A DNA stretch of 64,000 nt from Sphingobacterium sp. UBA4616 (GCA_002386525.1 DGIS01000008.1:62001-126000); one strand, 5' to 3'; shown: positions 43,224 through 53,530, counted from the stretch's first letter. Notes: a model not told the origin generated them from the letters alone. Numbers and translations: made by a program.

Positions 43224-43826
43224 ATGGAGGGTAGTGTCAATACATATTCGTTTGTTTTTCAACCTGATGAAGCTGGTATTGCTTTGGTGGATGGTTTGAA
43301 GCGACGGTTACGTGCGTCGTTAGCCGAACTATTTCCCGACACAAACAAAGGCTGGTACCACAGTTGTAATGCCAAGGCGCATGTCACTATATGTGCTTTC
43401 GAGGCCGATGAGCGTAAACTGGTAAGGGCCATTGAGGCTTTACAGGAAACCTTGGTGTACGAACGGAGCCAGTATGTTTACTTTGATCATTTTTCGTCGT
43501 TTTCCAGTGGTGCCTTCTATATTGCGCCGACGGTACATGCGCGCAGTTACCTCAAGGATCGCGCGAGAAAAGTTGTTCAGACCTTAACGGAGTTTGATTT
43601 GATCGACATTAGCGACGAACCTCATATCTCAATCGGGCGGCAGCTCGAGCCAGAATGGCTGGAGATCGCCAAGCAGCAATTCAGGTCAGTTGACCTAAGT
43701 TTTATGTGCAAGGGTGTCCATGTGCGACAGTTTAAACCGGATTTAGGCCAGTACGAAACCATTGATTTTATACCATTTGGCAATCAGTCAAAAGAGAATT
43801 CCGGGCAGCTCGCATTTAAATTCTAA
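43224..43826 (+). CDS. 2H phosphoesterase (2'-5' RNA ligase family)
   Basis: A 200-residue protein with the two HxT/S motifs of 2H phosphoesterases: AHVTICAF at about residue 56 and PHISIGRQ at about residue 138. Family knowledge: hydrolyses cyclic or 2'-5' phosphodiesters; the natural substrate of bacterial members is often unknown. The ATG at 43224 is used because the alternative is a TTG 12 bases upstream. The gene stands alone, 90 bases after the gamma-glutamyltransferase gene. Confidence 0.85.
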   Translation: MEGSVNTYSFVFQPDEAGIALVDGLKRRLRASLAELFPDTNKGWYHSCNAKAHVTICAFEADERKLVRAIEALQETLVYERSQYVYFDHFSSFSSGAFYIAPTVHARSYLKDRARKVVQTLTEFDLIDISDEPHISIGRQLEPEWLEIAKQQFRSVDLSFMCKGVHVRQFKPDLGQYETIDFIPFGNQSKENSGQLAFKF

Positions 43827-43842
43827 TTATATCACTGTTTAA

Positions 43843-43873
43843 TTGCCAAATCGTTTAAAGCTTTTTATCTTTA
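43843..43873 (+). promoter_or_regulatory. Promoter of the MntH-Usp gene
   Basis: TTG at 43843, 20 bases, TATCTTTA at 43866-43873 (seven of eight); leader about 30 bases to the ATG at 43911. Confidence 0.5.
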
Positions 43874-43910
43874 AGCCAGACAATAGACGATATTGCACTT
43901 ACAGTACCTT

Positions 43911-45788
43911 ATGCATTACGACGAATCCCATCATAAATCCCTTTCTGATATCCACGAAAGTGTAGATGTCAATAAAGGAAAATCAAAATTTAAAAAGATA
44001 CTTAGTTTCTTTGGACCTGCCTATCTCATTAGTGTAGGATATATGGATCCAGGTAACTGGGCAACGGATCTTGCCGGCGGGAGCCAATTTGGCTATACCC
44101 TGATCTGGGTTTTACTGATGAGTAATATCATGGCTTTAGTGCTCCAGAATTTATGTGCACGGCTTGGTATTGTGCGCGGCAAAGATCTTGCGCAGTGTAA
44201 TCGGGAGACCTACCCTAAGCGGATGAATTTTGTATTGTATGTGCTTGCTGAAATTGCCATCGCAGCCTGTGACCTGGCCGAAGTGCTCGGTATGGCCATC
44301 GGTCTCAACCTCCTTTTCGGTATTGATCTGATCTGGGGCGTAATGATCAGTTTTGCAGATACTTTCTTATTGCTTTATCTCCAGAAGCTCGGGATGCGAA
44401 AAATGGAACTTTTTATCATTGGACTGATTGCGCTTATTGGCATGTGCTTTATGGTGGAAATGTTTTTGGCTAAACCAGACTTTGCAGAGGTGGCCACCGG
44501 ATTTATACCCAGTATCCCCAATAGTGCCGCACTCTATATCGCCATAGGTATTATCGGTGCAACCGTCATGCCGCATAATTTGTATCTGCATTCGGCACTT
44601 GTGCAAACGCGGAAAATTGATCGCGATGACAGCTCCATCCGAAAATCGTTAAAGTATAATTTTTGGGATAGTGCCATTGCCTTGAATCTGGCTTTTCTCG
44701 TGAATGCGGCGATTTTGATTCTTGCGGCATCCGTTTTTCATAAAAATGGTAGGCATGACGTGGCCGAACTCGAAGATGCTTATCATCTGTTGGGCAACCT
44801 TCTCGGAACGGAATGGGCATCGAAATTATTTGCTGTTGCCTTGATTCTCGCCGGGCAGAGTTCGACAGTGACAGGTACTTTAGCGGGCCAGATTGTCATG
44901 GAGGGATATCTACGGTTGCGGATTAGTCCAACCTTACGGAGGATTATTACCCGGCTGTTGGCCATTATTCCAGCGATATTGGTTATCCTGATTTCGGGTG
45001 AAGGCCGCGTGGGACAGCTCCTCATCTTTAGCCAGGTTATATTGAGTATGCAACTCGCCTTTGCAGTCATTCCGTTGATCCATTTTGTCAGCGATAAAGT
45101 AACTATGGGGGATTTTGCCATCAAGCCGTTAACAAAGGGAGTGGCCTGGCTGATTGCTGCCATTATCGCTGTGCTGAATCTGAAATTGGTGTATGACGAA
45201 GTGGTCGGCTGGATTGGCGAAGCCAATAATATTGTGGTAACGGTGGTACTGATAATGGGCGCCGTAGGGTTGTTCGCTTTGTTAGTCATGACGGTATTAT
45301 ATCCAATTTTACTAAAATCTAAAGCGATAGATCTGGAGGTCCATCCTCCATTTGAGGCGCTGCATGTTGAACATAAAGGCTCCTTCAAGAAGGTGGTTAT
45401 TGCGCTGGACTTCTCCAGTTCGGATCAGAAGATCATTCAATATGCTTTGCAGCTATCTCATAAAGACACGGCGTTTGTCGTGGTACATATTGTTGAGAGC
45501 GCCTCGGTAAAATATACCGGAGAGTCGACAGATGATTTTGAATCACGTCAAGACTTAGAGCGTCTGAAATTATATGCTGACTTTCTCGTATCGAAAGGGC
45601 ATCAGACGGAATACGAATTGGGCTATAATAACCGGATCAAGAGTATTGCAGCAGTTTGTGAAAAATATGCGGCTGATCTGTTGGTGGTTGGCAGTCATGG
45701 GCACAGCGGTTTAAAGGATTTTATTTTTGGGGAGACGGTCAACAAGCTGCGACATGCAGTAAAAGTACCTGTTTTTATTGCGAAATAG
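43911..45788 (+). CDS. mntH: Nramp/MntH-type metal transporter fused to a universal stress domain
   Basis: A 625-residue protein. The Nramp part (to about residue 470) has YMDPGNWATDLAGG in helix 1 and GATVMPHNLYLHSALVQTR in helix 6, the metal-site motifs. The C-terminal 140 residues form a UspA domain (KKVVIALDFSSSDQKIIQYALQL, GSHGHSGLKDFIFGETVNKL); its nucleotide loop ends GE rather than the usual GS/T. Family knowledge: proton-linked import of Mn(II) or Fe(II). The fused domain could regulate transport in response to nucleotide or stress. Such fusions are known in Bacteroidota, to my memory. Confidence 0.93.
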   Translation: MHYDESHHKSLSDIHESVDVNKGKSKFKKILSFFGPAYLISVGYMDPGNWATDLAGGSQFGYTLIWVLLMSNIMALVLQNLCARLGIVRGKDLAQCNRETYPKRMNFVLYVLAEIAIAACDLAEVLGMAIGLNLLFGIDLIWGVMISFADTFLLLYLQKLGMRKMELFIIGLIALIGMCFMVEMFLAKPDFAEVATGFIPSIPNSAALYIAIGIIGATVMPHNLYLHSALVQTRKIDRDDSSIRKSLKYNFWDSAIALNLAFLVNAAILILAASVFHKNGRHDVAELEDAYHLLGNLLGTEWASKLFAVALILAGQSSTVTGTLAGQIVMEGYLRLRISPTLRRIITRLLAIIPAILVILISGEGRVGQLLIFSQVILSMQLAFAVIPLIHFVSDKVTMGDFAIKPLTKGVAWLIAAIIAVLNLKLVYDEVVGWIGEANNIVVTVVLIMGAVGLFALLVMTVLYPILLKSKAIDLEVHPPFEALHVEHKGSFKKVVIALDFSSSDQKIIQYALQLSHKDTAFVVVHIVESASVKYTGESTDDFESRQDLERLKLYADFLVSKGHQTEYELGYNNRIKSIAAVCEKYAADLLVVGSHGHSGLKDFIFGETVNKLRHAVKVPVFIAK

Positions 45789-45883
45789 GTCCTCAGGCGC
45801 TATGACGAACACCGTCTGTCTATTCACTGTAATTTTATTGCTTAAAAAGTGAGCCGGTAGATCGCTAAGTGCCAAATAATGCT

Positions 45884-45891
45884 TACTTTTG
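45884..45891 (+). promoter_or_regulatory. Promoter -7 box for purF
   Basis: TACTTTTG, perfect TAnnTTTG, 17 bases before the ATG at 45909. It lies after the ATG at 45879, which excludes that earlier start. Confidence 0.65.
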
Positions 45892-45908
45892 CGACATCAA
45901 ATCAAGAT

Positions 45909-47819
45909 ATGAGCGACGCTATTAAACACGAGTGCGGAATCGCACTAATTCGCCTGTTAAAACCCTTATCTTATTATCAGGAAAAATATGGTACGCCATT
46001 TTATGGCATCAACAAATTGTACCTATTAATGGAAAAACAGCACAACCGTGGACAAGACGGGGCTGGGATTGCAACCATTAAATTTGATGTAAAACCTGGA
46101 AATCGTTACATTTCGCGTTACAGAGCTATGGGCTCAACTGCCGTGGCAGATATATTCGAATATGTGCAGAAAAAATTTGCTTCTGTTCAGAAAGCATTTC
46201 CAGAGGAGTCAAAAGACACGCAATGGTTAAAAGATAATGTAAGTTTTACCGGAGAAGTACTTTTAGGACATTTGCGCTATGGAACACATGGCAAGAACAG
46301 TATCGAAAGCTGTCACCCGTTTTTAAGACAAAACAACTGGATGTCTCGCAATTTGGTTGTAGCGGGTAACTTCAACATGACCAATGTGGACGAATTGTTG
46401 CAACAGCTATATGAGTTGGGACAGCATCCAAAAGAAAAGGCTGATACGGTGACTGTTTTGGAAAAAATCGGTCATTTCCTGGACGATGAAAATCAAGATC
46501 TATTCGACCAATTCAAAAAAGAAGGTTATTCTAATGTTGAAATCAGCTCGCTGATCGCTAAAAATATTGATGTATCAAAGATTTTGAAGCGTTCGGCCAA
46601 AACGTGGGATGGCGGTTACACCATAGCAGGTATCTTTGGCCATGGTGATGCGTTCGTCATGCGCGATCCGGCAGGTATCCGTCCGGCGTTCTATTACCAG
46701 GACGAGGAAATTCTGGTGGTCGCATCAGAAAGACCTGTCATCCAGACAGCGTTCAATATCCCTATTGGTGCTGTTAAGGAAATTAAACCGGGACATGCCC
46801 TGATTGCCAAAAAAGATGGTACCGTATCCCAAGAGATGTTTAGACAACCCGTAGAACAACGTTCTTGTTCTTTCGAAAGGATTTACTTCTCCCGTGGATC
46901 AGATGCTGACATCTATCAAGAACGTAAAGAACTGGGAAGATTACTGGTACCTCAGGTATTGGAATCTGTCAAAAATAATATCAAAAATACCGTATTCTCA
47001 TTTATTCCAAATACTGCAGAAGTATCTTACTATGGACTAATGGATGGTATTAATACCTATGTTCGTGATTTTCAAAAAGAGACTTTATTGAATCGTTCAG
47101 AAAAAATTTCTGATGAAGAATTGGATGAAATCTTGAGTATTAAACCTCGTTTTGAAAAACTCAACGTGAAGGATGCTAAATTGCGTACATTCATTACGCA
47201 AGACGCAGACCGTACGGATATGGTGCAGCACGTCTATGATACCACCTACGGTATTGTAAAAGATCATGAAGATACCATTGTTGCCATTGATGACTCCATC
47301 GTTAGAGGAACAACTTTGAAACAGAGTATATTAACGATCTTAGATCGTCTGAACCCGAAAAAAATTGTCATTGTTTCTTCGGCGCCACAGATTCGTTATC
47401 CGGATTGTTATGGTATTGATATGTCACGTATGGGTGAATTTGTTGCATTCGAAGCAGCAATCAACCTTTTGAAACAAAGTGGCATGGCACATGTTATCGA
47501 TGAGGTTTATCAGAAATGTGTGTTATCGATGACGCAAGATGTCAATGAGATTGAGAATTATGTCAAAGCCATCTACGCCCCATTTACCGATGAGGAGATC
47601 TCCGAAGAAATCGCTCGTATTGTGAGACCGCACCACCTCAAAGCTGAACTGGAGGTTGTGTACCAAACCTTAGACAATTTACACCAAGCTTGCCCGGATC
47701 ATAAGGGTGATTGGTATTTTTCAGGCGATTATCCTACACCTGGTGGAAACAAGGTTGTCAACAAAGCGTATATGAACTGGATTGAAGGAAAGAATGTGAG
47801 AGCATATTTCAGTAATTAA
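45909..47819 (+). CDS. purF: Amidophosphoribosyltransferase, long Bacteroidota type
   Basis: A 636-residue class II glutamine amidotransferase/phosphoribosyltransferase. The nucleophile Cys9 follows an eight-residue propeptide (MSDAIKHE-CGIAL). Then QHNRGQDGAGIA, GHLRYGTHG and, in the PRTase half, TIVAIDDSIVRGTTLKQSI for PRPP binding. It is about 130 residues longer than E. coli PurF because of insertions around residues 160-220 and a C-terminal extension, as usual for the phylum. Family knowledge: first step of purine synthesis, PRPP to phosphoribosylamine. The promoter position fixes the start. Confidence 0.93.
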   Translation: MSDAIKHECGIALIRLLKPLSYYQEKYGTPFYGINKLYLLMEKQHNRGQDGAGIATIKFDVKPGNRYISRYRAMGSTAVADIFEYVQKKFASVQKAFPEESKDTQWLKDNVSFTGEVLLGHLRYGTHGKNSIESCHPFLRQNNWMSRNLVVAGNFNMTNVDELLQQLYELGQHPKEKADTVTVLEKIGHFLDDENQDLFDQFKKEGYSNVEISSLIAKNIDVSKILKRSAKTWDGGYTIAGIFGHGDAFVMRDPAGIRPAFYYQDEEILVVASERPVIQTAFNIPIGAVKEIKPGHALIAKKDGTVSQEMFRQPVEQRSCSFERIYFSRGSDADIYQERKELGRLLVPQVLESVKNNIKNTVFSFIPNTAEVSYYGLMDGINTYVRDFQKETLLNRSEKISDEELDEILSIKPRFEKLNVKDAKLRTFITQDADRTDMVQHVYDTTYGIVKDHEDTIVAIDDSIVRGTTLKQSILTILDRLNPKKIVIVSSAPQIRYPDCYGIDMSRMGEFVAFEAAINLLKQSGMAHVIDEVYQKCVLSMTQDVNEIENYVKAIYAPFTDEEISEEIARIVRPHHLKAELEVVYQTLDNLHQACPDHKGDWYFSGDYPTPGGNKVVNKAYMNWIEGKNVRAYFSN

Positions 47820-47837
47820 GTTCAAAAATATCAGTGG

Positions 47838-47868
47838 AAGGGATGCATTTATGCATCCCTTTTTTTTA
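47838..47868 (+). terminator. Terminator after purF
   Basis: AAGGGATGCA and TGCATCCCTT around a four-base loop, followed by seven T. Confidence 0.9.
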
Positions 47869-47951
47869 TCTTCGTACTCAGAAAATTCTGAATCCTAAAT
47901 AAAAAGACCGATCAATAGCAAAGGGGATTGCTGTCAGTAAATAAACCGATC

Positions 47952-49214
47952 ATGAAACATATTTTTAAGAGCCTCTATTTTCAAGTCGTATTGGGTATAC
48001 TGCTGGGCATCATCTGTGGAATCTATTACCCTGACTTTGCTGTTAAGTTAAAGCCATTGGGCGATGCTTTTATAAAACTGATTAAGATGGTCATTGCACC
48101 ATTGATTTTCAGTTCCATTGTAATCGGTATCGCTGGAATGCAGGATACAAAAAAAGTGGGCAAAATCGGCCTGACTTCGATTATCTATTTCGAAATCATG
48201 ACCACCATCGCCCTGATTATTGGTCTCGTCTTTGTCAATTGGATACAGCCGGGTACCGGGATGAATGCTGATCCGGCAAGCCTCGATGTATCTTCGGTAT
48301 CCCATTACATTTCAGAATCCAAAGAACCGCATAGTTTTATGGATTTCATCATCGGAATTATTCCAAGTAACGTTATCGCTGCCGTAGCCTCAGACAACAT
48401 GTTGCAGGTGCTCGTGTTTGCAGTCCTTTTTGGTATTGGTATGACAAAAATAGGGCAGAAAGCGTCCGAGCCTGTACTCAATGTATTGCAGTCGTTTCTA
48501 AAGGTACTTTTTTCCATTATCAAAATGATCATGTATCTCGCTCCAATTGGAGCAATGGGAGCCATGGGCTTTACGATCGGTAAGTTTGGAATTCAGGCCT
48601 TGTCTAAACTGGGTATGTTGATGGTGAGTTTCTACCTGACCTGTTTCATTTTTGTGATTATCGTCATTGGAGGAGTATTGTATTTCTATCTTAAGGTAAA
48701 CGTATTTAAGTTCTTAAAATACATTAAAGAGGAAATTCTGATTGTATTGGGAACTTCATCCTCCGAGTCGGCATTGCCTGGTATCATGCAAAAGATGGAA
48801 GATGCCGGCTGCGCCAAACCTGTCGTCGGGCTTGTCATTCCTACGGGCTATTCTTTCAATCTGGATGGAACAAGTATCTATCTGACAATGGCCGCGGTCT
48901 TTATTTCACAGGCGCTCAATATGCACCTTAGCTTGGAGCAGGAAATTACGCTATTGTTGGTCTTGCTGTTAACTTCCAAGGGCGCAGCCGGTGTTACTGG
49001 AAGTGGTTTTGTGACCCTTGCTGCAACATTACCAGTTGTTGGTCATGTGCCTGTGGAGTCGGTTGCGTTGATCTTTGGCGTAGACCGTTTTATGAGTGAA
49101 GCTCGGGCAATAACCAATTTAATCGGAAATTCAGCGGCAACACTGGTCATTTCGAAATATGAAAACAGTTTGGACGAGGAGATCCTGCATGAAAAGCTAG
49201 GCTCAAAAAGATAA
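47952..49214 (+). CDS. Dicarboxylate/amino acid:cation symporter (DAACS)
   Basis: A 420-residue DctA/GltP-type transporter with eight helices and two re-entrant loops. Visible are [21 protein letters not shown], the serine-rich loop [13 protein letters not shown], and the [17 protein letters not shown] and [12 protein letters not shown] substrate-site segments. Family knowledge: cation-driven uptake of C4-dicarboxylates, glutamate or aspartate. The ATG at 47952 is chosen over a TTG eight codons upstream. The gene is convergent with lon. Confidence 0.93.
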   Translation: MKHIFKSLYFQVVLGILLGIICGIYYPDFAVKLKPLGDAFIKLIKMVIAPLIFSSIVIGIAGMQDTKKVGKIGLTSIIYFEIMTTIALIIGLVFVNWIQPGTGMNADPASLDVSSVSHYISESKEPHSFMDFIIGIIPSNVIAAVASDNMLQVLVFAVLFGIGMTKIGQKASEPVLNVLQSFLKVLFSIIKMIMYLAPIGAMGAMGFTIGKFGIQALSKLGMLMVSFYLTCFIFVIIVIGGVLYFYLKVNVFKFLKYIKEEILIVLGTSSSESALPGIMQKMEDAGCAKPVVGLVIPTGYSFNLDGTSIYLTMAAVFISQALNMHLSLEQEITLLLVLLLTSKGAAGVTGSGFVTLAATLPVVGHVPVESVALIFGVDRFMSEARAITNLIGNSAATLVISKYENSLDEEILHEKLGSKR

Positions 49215-49218
49215 AAAA

Positions 49219-49242
49219 GCCCGGAAAACAGTCTTTCCGGGC
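49219..49242 (-). terminator. Terminator between the symporter and lon
   Basis: GCCCGGAAA and TTTCCGGGC around a six-base loop. The T run lies on the minus strand, so it mainly serves lon. Confidence 0.75.
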
Positions 49243-49273
49243 CAATTTTAATCCATGTTCATTTGAGAATATG

Positions 49274-51751
49274 CTAATTCTCTTTTTTTGTATTTTCTAC
49301 ATCTTGCGCCAAATTGATGGCACCGATTACTTTTTCTTCCAAGAGGGCGAGTTTGATCACCTGAGCCATTTCAGTCACGTAGTGAAACTCCATGTCTTTG
49401 ATATAATCTTCCTTGATCTCCAGAATATCTTTTTCATTGGATTTACAAAGAATAATATCCTTGATATTAGCACGCTTAGCGGCAAGAATTTTCTCCTTGA
49501 TACCACCCACGGGCAACACCTTTCCGCGCAGGGTGATTTCACCTGTCATGGCTAATTTTTCTTTCACTTTGCGTTGCGTAAAGAGCGATGTCAGTGCCGT
49601 GAGCATGGTGATACCCGCCGAAGGACCATCTTTTGGAATGGAGCCCGCAGGAACGTGGATGTGAATATCCCAATGGTCAAATACGCGATAGTCTATTCCG
49701 AAATCAGCAGCGTGCGCTTTCAGGTACGCCAGTGCAATCGATGCAGATTCTTTCATCACATCGCCCAGATTACCCGTCAGGCTCAAACGGCCTTTCCCCG
49801 GACTTAGTGATGACTCTATAAACAAGATGTCGCCACCTACGGACGTCCAGGCTAATCCAGTCACCACCCCAGCCACATTGTTATTTTCATACATGTCCTT
49901 ATCAAATATTGGCGCACCTAGGATATCGAGCAGGTCTTGTTCGCTGATACTTGGATTGTAATCTTTCTCCATAACAATGCGTGTCGCAATACCCCGAACG
50001 ACAGAGCCAATCTTTTTTTCCAATCCACGTACACCAGATTCACGTGTGTAGTCCTCGATTATTTTCTCGATAATTTTACCTTTTAGGCTGACATTCTTAG
50101 AAGCCATCCCATGCATTTCCCGTTGTTTTGGCAAAAGGTGTTTTTTGGCGATTTCGATTTTCTCCTCGATGGTATATCCATTTACTTCAATAATCTCCAT
50201 CCGATCCAATAAAGCTGGCTGAATGGAACTCAATGAATTGGCTGTTGCAATAAACATCACTTTGGAAAGGTCAAACTCCATTTCCACATAGTGATCATAG
50301 AAATGCGTATTTTGCTCGGGATCCAATACCTCCAATAATGCCGAAGAAGGGTCGCCTTTGAAATCAGCACTCATCTTATCGATTTCGTCTAAAATGAATA
50401 CAGGATTCGCTGTCCCGGCTTTTTTCAACGATTGAATGATACGGCCTGGCATTGCTCCGATGTAGGTTTTGCGGTGGCCTCGGATTTCTGCTTCATCGCG
50501 CACACCACCTAAAGCCATGCGGGTATATTTACGGCCCAGCGCTTTGGCGATAGATCTTCCCAACGATGTCTTACCGACTCCCGGCGGGCCTACCAAACAA
50601 AGAATAGGCGCCTTCATATCATTTTTTAATTTCAATACAGCGAGGTATTCAATGATACGTTTTTTCACTTTCTCGAGTCCGTAATGATCTTTATCGAGTA
50701 CTTTTTGTGCTTTGTTTAAGTCAAAATTATCTTTTGTTGTTTCATTCCAGGGCAGATCCAAAAGGAGCTCGAGGTAATTGAGCTGTACCGAATAATCTGC
50801 CGCGGCAGGGTTAATGCGGGAGAGCTTCTCCAGTTCCTTTGTAAAATGTTTTTCAACTTCATGACTCCATTTCTTTGACTTACCACGTTTTTTAAGCTCT
50901 TCCAGTTCAAGATCAGGCGTATTTCCGCCCAGCTCTTCCTGAATCGTTTTCAGCTGCTGATTTAAGAAATAATCACGCTGCTGTTTGTCAAGATCCACAC
51001 GTACTTTATTCTGAATCTGGTGCTTTAGTTCCAGCATCTGGATTTCTGTCGTCAATAGTTCCAGTAAAAGTTTGGCGCGGTTTTCTACTTTCGGTATCTG
51101 AAGCAGCTCCTGTTTCTTTGTCATTTCGACATTGATATTCGACGAAATGAAGTTGATTAGAAAAGAAGGGCTTTCAATATTTTTGATAGCGATACCAGCT
51201 TCACTAGGTAAGTTTGGCGAAAGTTGGATGATCTGCAGCGCCATTTCTTTTAAAGTGGAAATAGTCGCTTTGAAGTGCTTGGTCATCTTCGGCTTTGCCT
51301 CATTGAATTTCTCAACACGTGCCTTTAAATAGGGTTCGGTTCCAACAATTTCCAATAGGTTGAATCGCTGTTTACCCTGAATGATGACGGTGGTATTACC
51401 ATCAGGCATTTGAAGCACTTTAATGATATGAGCAACGGTGCCCACTTTGTTTAGTTCTTCAAATCCTGGGTCCTCTACGGTCATATCTTTTTGAGAAACG
51501 ACACCGATAGTCTTGCTGCCCTTATAAGCTTCTTTCACCAATTTGATGGATTTATCTCTACCTACGGTAATCGGAATAACAACACCGGGAAATAATACGG
51601 TATTACGTAAAGGCAAAATTGACAATGCTTCTGGAATTTCAGCATTCGCCATATTATCTTCATCCTCTTGCGTAAGTAAGGGAAAGAATTCGGTATCCTC
51701 TGCAACGATTGGAATTGCTTGACTGAAATCAAAAGTTTCGAATTTGCTCAT
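49274..51751 (-). CDS. lon: ATP-dependent protease Lon
   Basis: An 825-residue Lon. The N-terminal substrate domain starts with LSILPLRNTVLFPGVVIPI; a coiled coil precedes the AAA+ module with Walker A GPPGVGKTSLGRSIA and Walker B FILDEIDKMS; the protease has the catalytic Ser in PKDGPSAGITM and a Lys in GGIKEKILAA. Family knowledge: degrades misfolded and regulatory proteins in the cytoplasm. The ATG at 51751 is used (MSKFETFDF); a frame extending to 51805 adds residues unlike the family. A palindrome at 51828-51847 may be part of its control region. Confidence 0.97.
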   Translation of the reverse strand: MSKFETFDFSQAIPIVAEDTEFFPLLTQEDEDNMANAEIPEALSILPLRNTVLFPGVVIPITVGRDKSIKLVKEAYKGSKTIGVVSQKDMTVEDPGFEELNKVGTVAHIIKVLQMPDGNTTVIIQGKQRFNLLEIVGTEPYLKARVEKFNEAKPKMTKHFKATISTLKEMALQIIQLSPNLPSEAGIAIKNIESPSFLINFISSNINVEMTKKQELLQIPKVENRAKLLLELLTTEIQMLELKHQIQNKVRVDLDKQQRDYFLNQQLKTIQEELGGNTPDLELEELKKRGKSKKWSHEVEKHFTKELEKLSRINPAAADYSVQLNYLELLLDLPWNETTKDNFDLNKAQKVLDKDHYGLEKVKKRIIEYLAVLKLKNDMKAPILCLVGPPGVGKTSLGRSIAKALGRKYTRMALGGVRDEAEIRGHRKTYIGAMPGRIIQSLKKAGTANPVFILDEIDKMSADFKGDPSSALLEVLDPEQNTHFYDHYVEMEFDLSKVMFIATANSLSSIQPALLDRMEIIEVNGYTIEEKIEIAKKHLLPKQREMHGMASKNVSLKGKIIEKIIEDYTRESGVRGLEKKIGSVVRGIATRIVMEKDYNPSISEQDLLDILGAPIFDKDMYENNNVAGVVTGLAWTSVGGDILFIESSLSPGKGRLSLTGNLGDVMKESASIALAYLKAHAADFGIDYRVFDHWDIHIHVPAGSIPKDGPSAGITMLTALTSLFTQRKVKEKLAMTGEITLRGKVLPVGGIKEKILAAKRANIKDIILCKSNEKDILEIKEDYIKDMEFHYVTEMAQVIKLALLEEKVIGAINLAQDVENTKKEN

Positions 51752-52094
51752 AGTGTTTATTTTGTGTATTTGGCAGTCGCTGACATGTTGACGGCAGACT
51801 TTCAAATTTTAAGCTTCTAATAATGTTTCCCCTGTAATGCAAGGGGAGTGCCAATTGCTAGAAGTCAGCAAAATTACAAATCTATTTTCCAGAATAGGAA
51901 AAAAAGGCAGGTTAAATAAAATTTATCTGCCATTTATTGGAGAAATAGGCATAATAATTGTAATATTGGAATGTGAAAAGGCGCTGATGGCAGTTTCTAA
52001 TTTTATAGAAATCATACGGAAGCTATTTTCAGAGACGTAGAAAAGATCGCTGGCGATCATTATGAAGTGAATATAAAAAAGTAACTATTTAGAT
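51752..52094. other. Gap between lon and the TPR gene
   Basis: 343 bases holding the divergent control regions. I see no clear TAnnTTTG box. The only structure is the palindrome at 51828. A short open frame at 51837-52040 has no support. Confidence 0.5.
51828..51847. promoter_or_regulatory. Inverted repeat upstream of lon
   Basis: TCCCCT, eight bases, AGGGGA, 77 bases before the lon start. Possible stress operator; no known consensus fits. Confidence 0.3.
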
Positions 52095-52751
52095 ATGAAT
52101 TTAAAATCATTTAAATTGGGTTTGTTTACTGGGGTTTTTGCCTTAGTTGCTTTTAGCGCAAATGCACAACAACCAAAACAGGCTGAACATAGCAACGCTA
52201 ATGTGAGAATGGGGCAAAAAGCTCTTTTGGATGGTGATTTCAAGAATGCCGAGTCATACTTGACAAAAGCACTGCCTCAAGAAGGAAAAGATCCGGATGT
52301 ATTATATATGTTGGGTTATTCCCAGTTTCAAAATGGTGACTATAAAAAATCAGCAGAAACTTTTGGTAAAGTCGTTGCGTTAAATGGTAAAAATGCGAAT
52401 GCTTTATATTTCAAAGCAAAAGCGACTAACAATCTTGCTGTTCAATCGACAAATAAAGCTTCTGTTGCCAATAAAGAACAGTTGTTGAAGGGAGCTATCG
52501 AAGATTATACAAAGGCAATTGCCATTACACCGAACGATTCCAAATTCTATCAAAATAGAGCGATTGCTAATCGTGACTTAGGTATTTTGATTGGAACAGC
52601 AGGCACGCCAAACTATAACAAGGCGATGGCAACTGATGCTTATAATAATGCGATCAAAGATTATGAAAAAGTGTTAAGCTTTGATTCGTCGAAGAAAGAC
52701 ATCCAAACTGAAATCAAAAAAGCAAAAGTATATAGAGATAATTTAAAATAG
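52095..52751 (+). CDS. Exported TPR-repeat protein
   Basis: A 218-residue protein with a signal peptide ending AFSANAQQ and three or four tetratricopeptide repeats: ALLDGDFKNAESYLTKAL, VLYMLGYSQFQNGDYKKSAETF, ALYFKAKATNNLA and DYTKAIAITPNDSKFYQNRA. TPR domains hold protein partners; this one would work in the periplasm. Partner unknown. It is a single gene followed by a terminator, divergent from lon. No enzymatic motif is present. Confidence 0.88.
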   Translation: MNLKSFKLGLFTGVFALVAFSANAQQPKQAEHSNANVRMGQKALLDGDFKNAESYLTKALPQEGKDPDVLYMLGYSQFQNGDYKKSAETFGKVVALNGKNANALYFKAKATNNLAVQSTNKASVANKEQLLKGAIEDYTKAIAITPNDSKFYQNRAIANRDLGILIGTAGTPNYNKAMATDAYNNAIKDYEKVLSFDSSKKDIQTEIKKAKVYRDNLK

Positions 52752-52772
52752 TATCACTATTGCCTATAGAGA

Positions 52773-52801
52773 GGGAATTCCGGCTGGAATTCCCTTTTTT
52801 T
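52773..52801 (+). terminator. Terminator after the TPR gene
   Basis: GGGAATTCC and GGAATTCCC around GGCT, followed by seven T. Confidence 0.9.
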
Positions 52802-52921
52802 GTTTAAAATTCTAAAGCTTTTTAGCGTATAAGTAAGTCGGCCCACTACTTTTTCTTTGCCAATATGAAAACGAAAGACTGTGTTATTCTGTTATTATTC
52901 TAAATCAAACAAGGAATAAAT

Positions 52922-53476
52922 ATGGAAACGAATCGATTGTCAAGAGAAATGCAAGAAACTTTAATCAAGCAAATGACTAAGGAAGCTGAGGCGGCACAAA
53001 TTTATTTGGCATTAGGGGTCTGGGCAGATGATCAGGGCTATGGTGGAGTGGCCAATTTCCTGTATAGACATGCACAGGAAGAGCGTAACCACATGACGAA
53101 GATTATGGGGTATATTCTGGAACGGGGTGGCCGGCCACGAATTGAAGCCATAGCACAACCTCCAGCGGACCCGCAAACGTTGACAGAATGTTTTAACCGC
53201 GTTTTCAAACACGAAGTAGATAATACCGAAGCAATTTATAACATCGTCAATCTAGCGATGGCCGAGAAAGACTGGGCAACGTGGAATTTTGCACAATGGT
53301 TTGTAAAAGAACAGATCGAAGAAGAGAAGCTAGCGCTGGAATTGATTGATAAATTGAAGATTGCCGGTGGAGACCGTGCATCGGACGAATCACTATTTGC
53401 CTTGGATTCCTCTTTGGAAGCTATGCCAGACGAAGTGACTTTAGCAAGAGAAGCAACGGCAGACGATCCTAAATAA
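52922..53476 (+). CDS. Ferritin (second copy)
   Basis: A 184-residue ferritin. Ferroxidase residues sit in KEAEAAQIYLAL, HAQEERNHMTKIM, FKHEVDNTEAIY and FVKEQIEEEKLALEL. The C-terminal extension after residue 150 (SDESLFALDSSLEAMPDEV) is longer than in the copy at 7838 and acidic. Family knowledge: Fe(II) oxidation and storage in a 24-mer cage. The two copies are clearly diverged (only similar around the motifs), so they may serve different conditions. The gene stands alone and ends at a strong terminator. Confidence 0.94.
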   Translation: METNRLSREMQETLIKQMTKEAEAAQIYLALGVWADDQGYGGVANFLYRHAQEERNHMTKIMGYILERGGRPRIEAIAQPPADPQTLTECFNRVFKHEVDNTEAIYNIVNLAMAEKDWATWNFAQWFVKEQIEEEKLALELIDKLKIAGGDRASDESLFALDSSLEAMPDEVTLAREATADDPK

Positions 53477-53490
53477 AACTATACTGAATA

Positions 53491-53530
53491 AAAAAAATGA
53501 GGAATCCTTTTCAGGGATTCCTCATTTTTT
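53491..53530. terminator. Bidirectional terminator between ferritin and the TonB receptor
   Basis: AAATGAGGAATCC and GGATTCCTCATTT with A and T runs on either side. Confidence 0.9.

Noticed and set aside
51837..52040. 67-residue open frame between lon and the TPR gene
   Set aside because: Low-complexity hydrophobic sequence without support, within divergent control regions.
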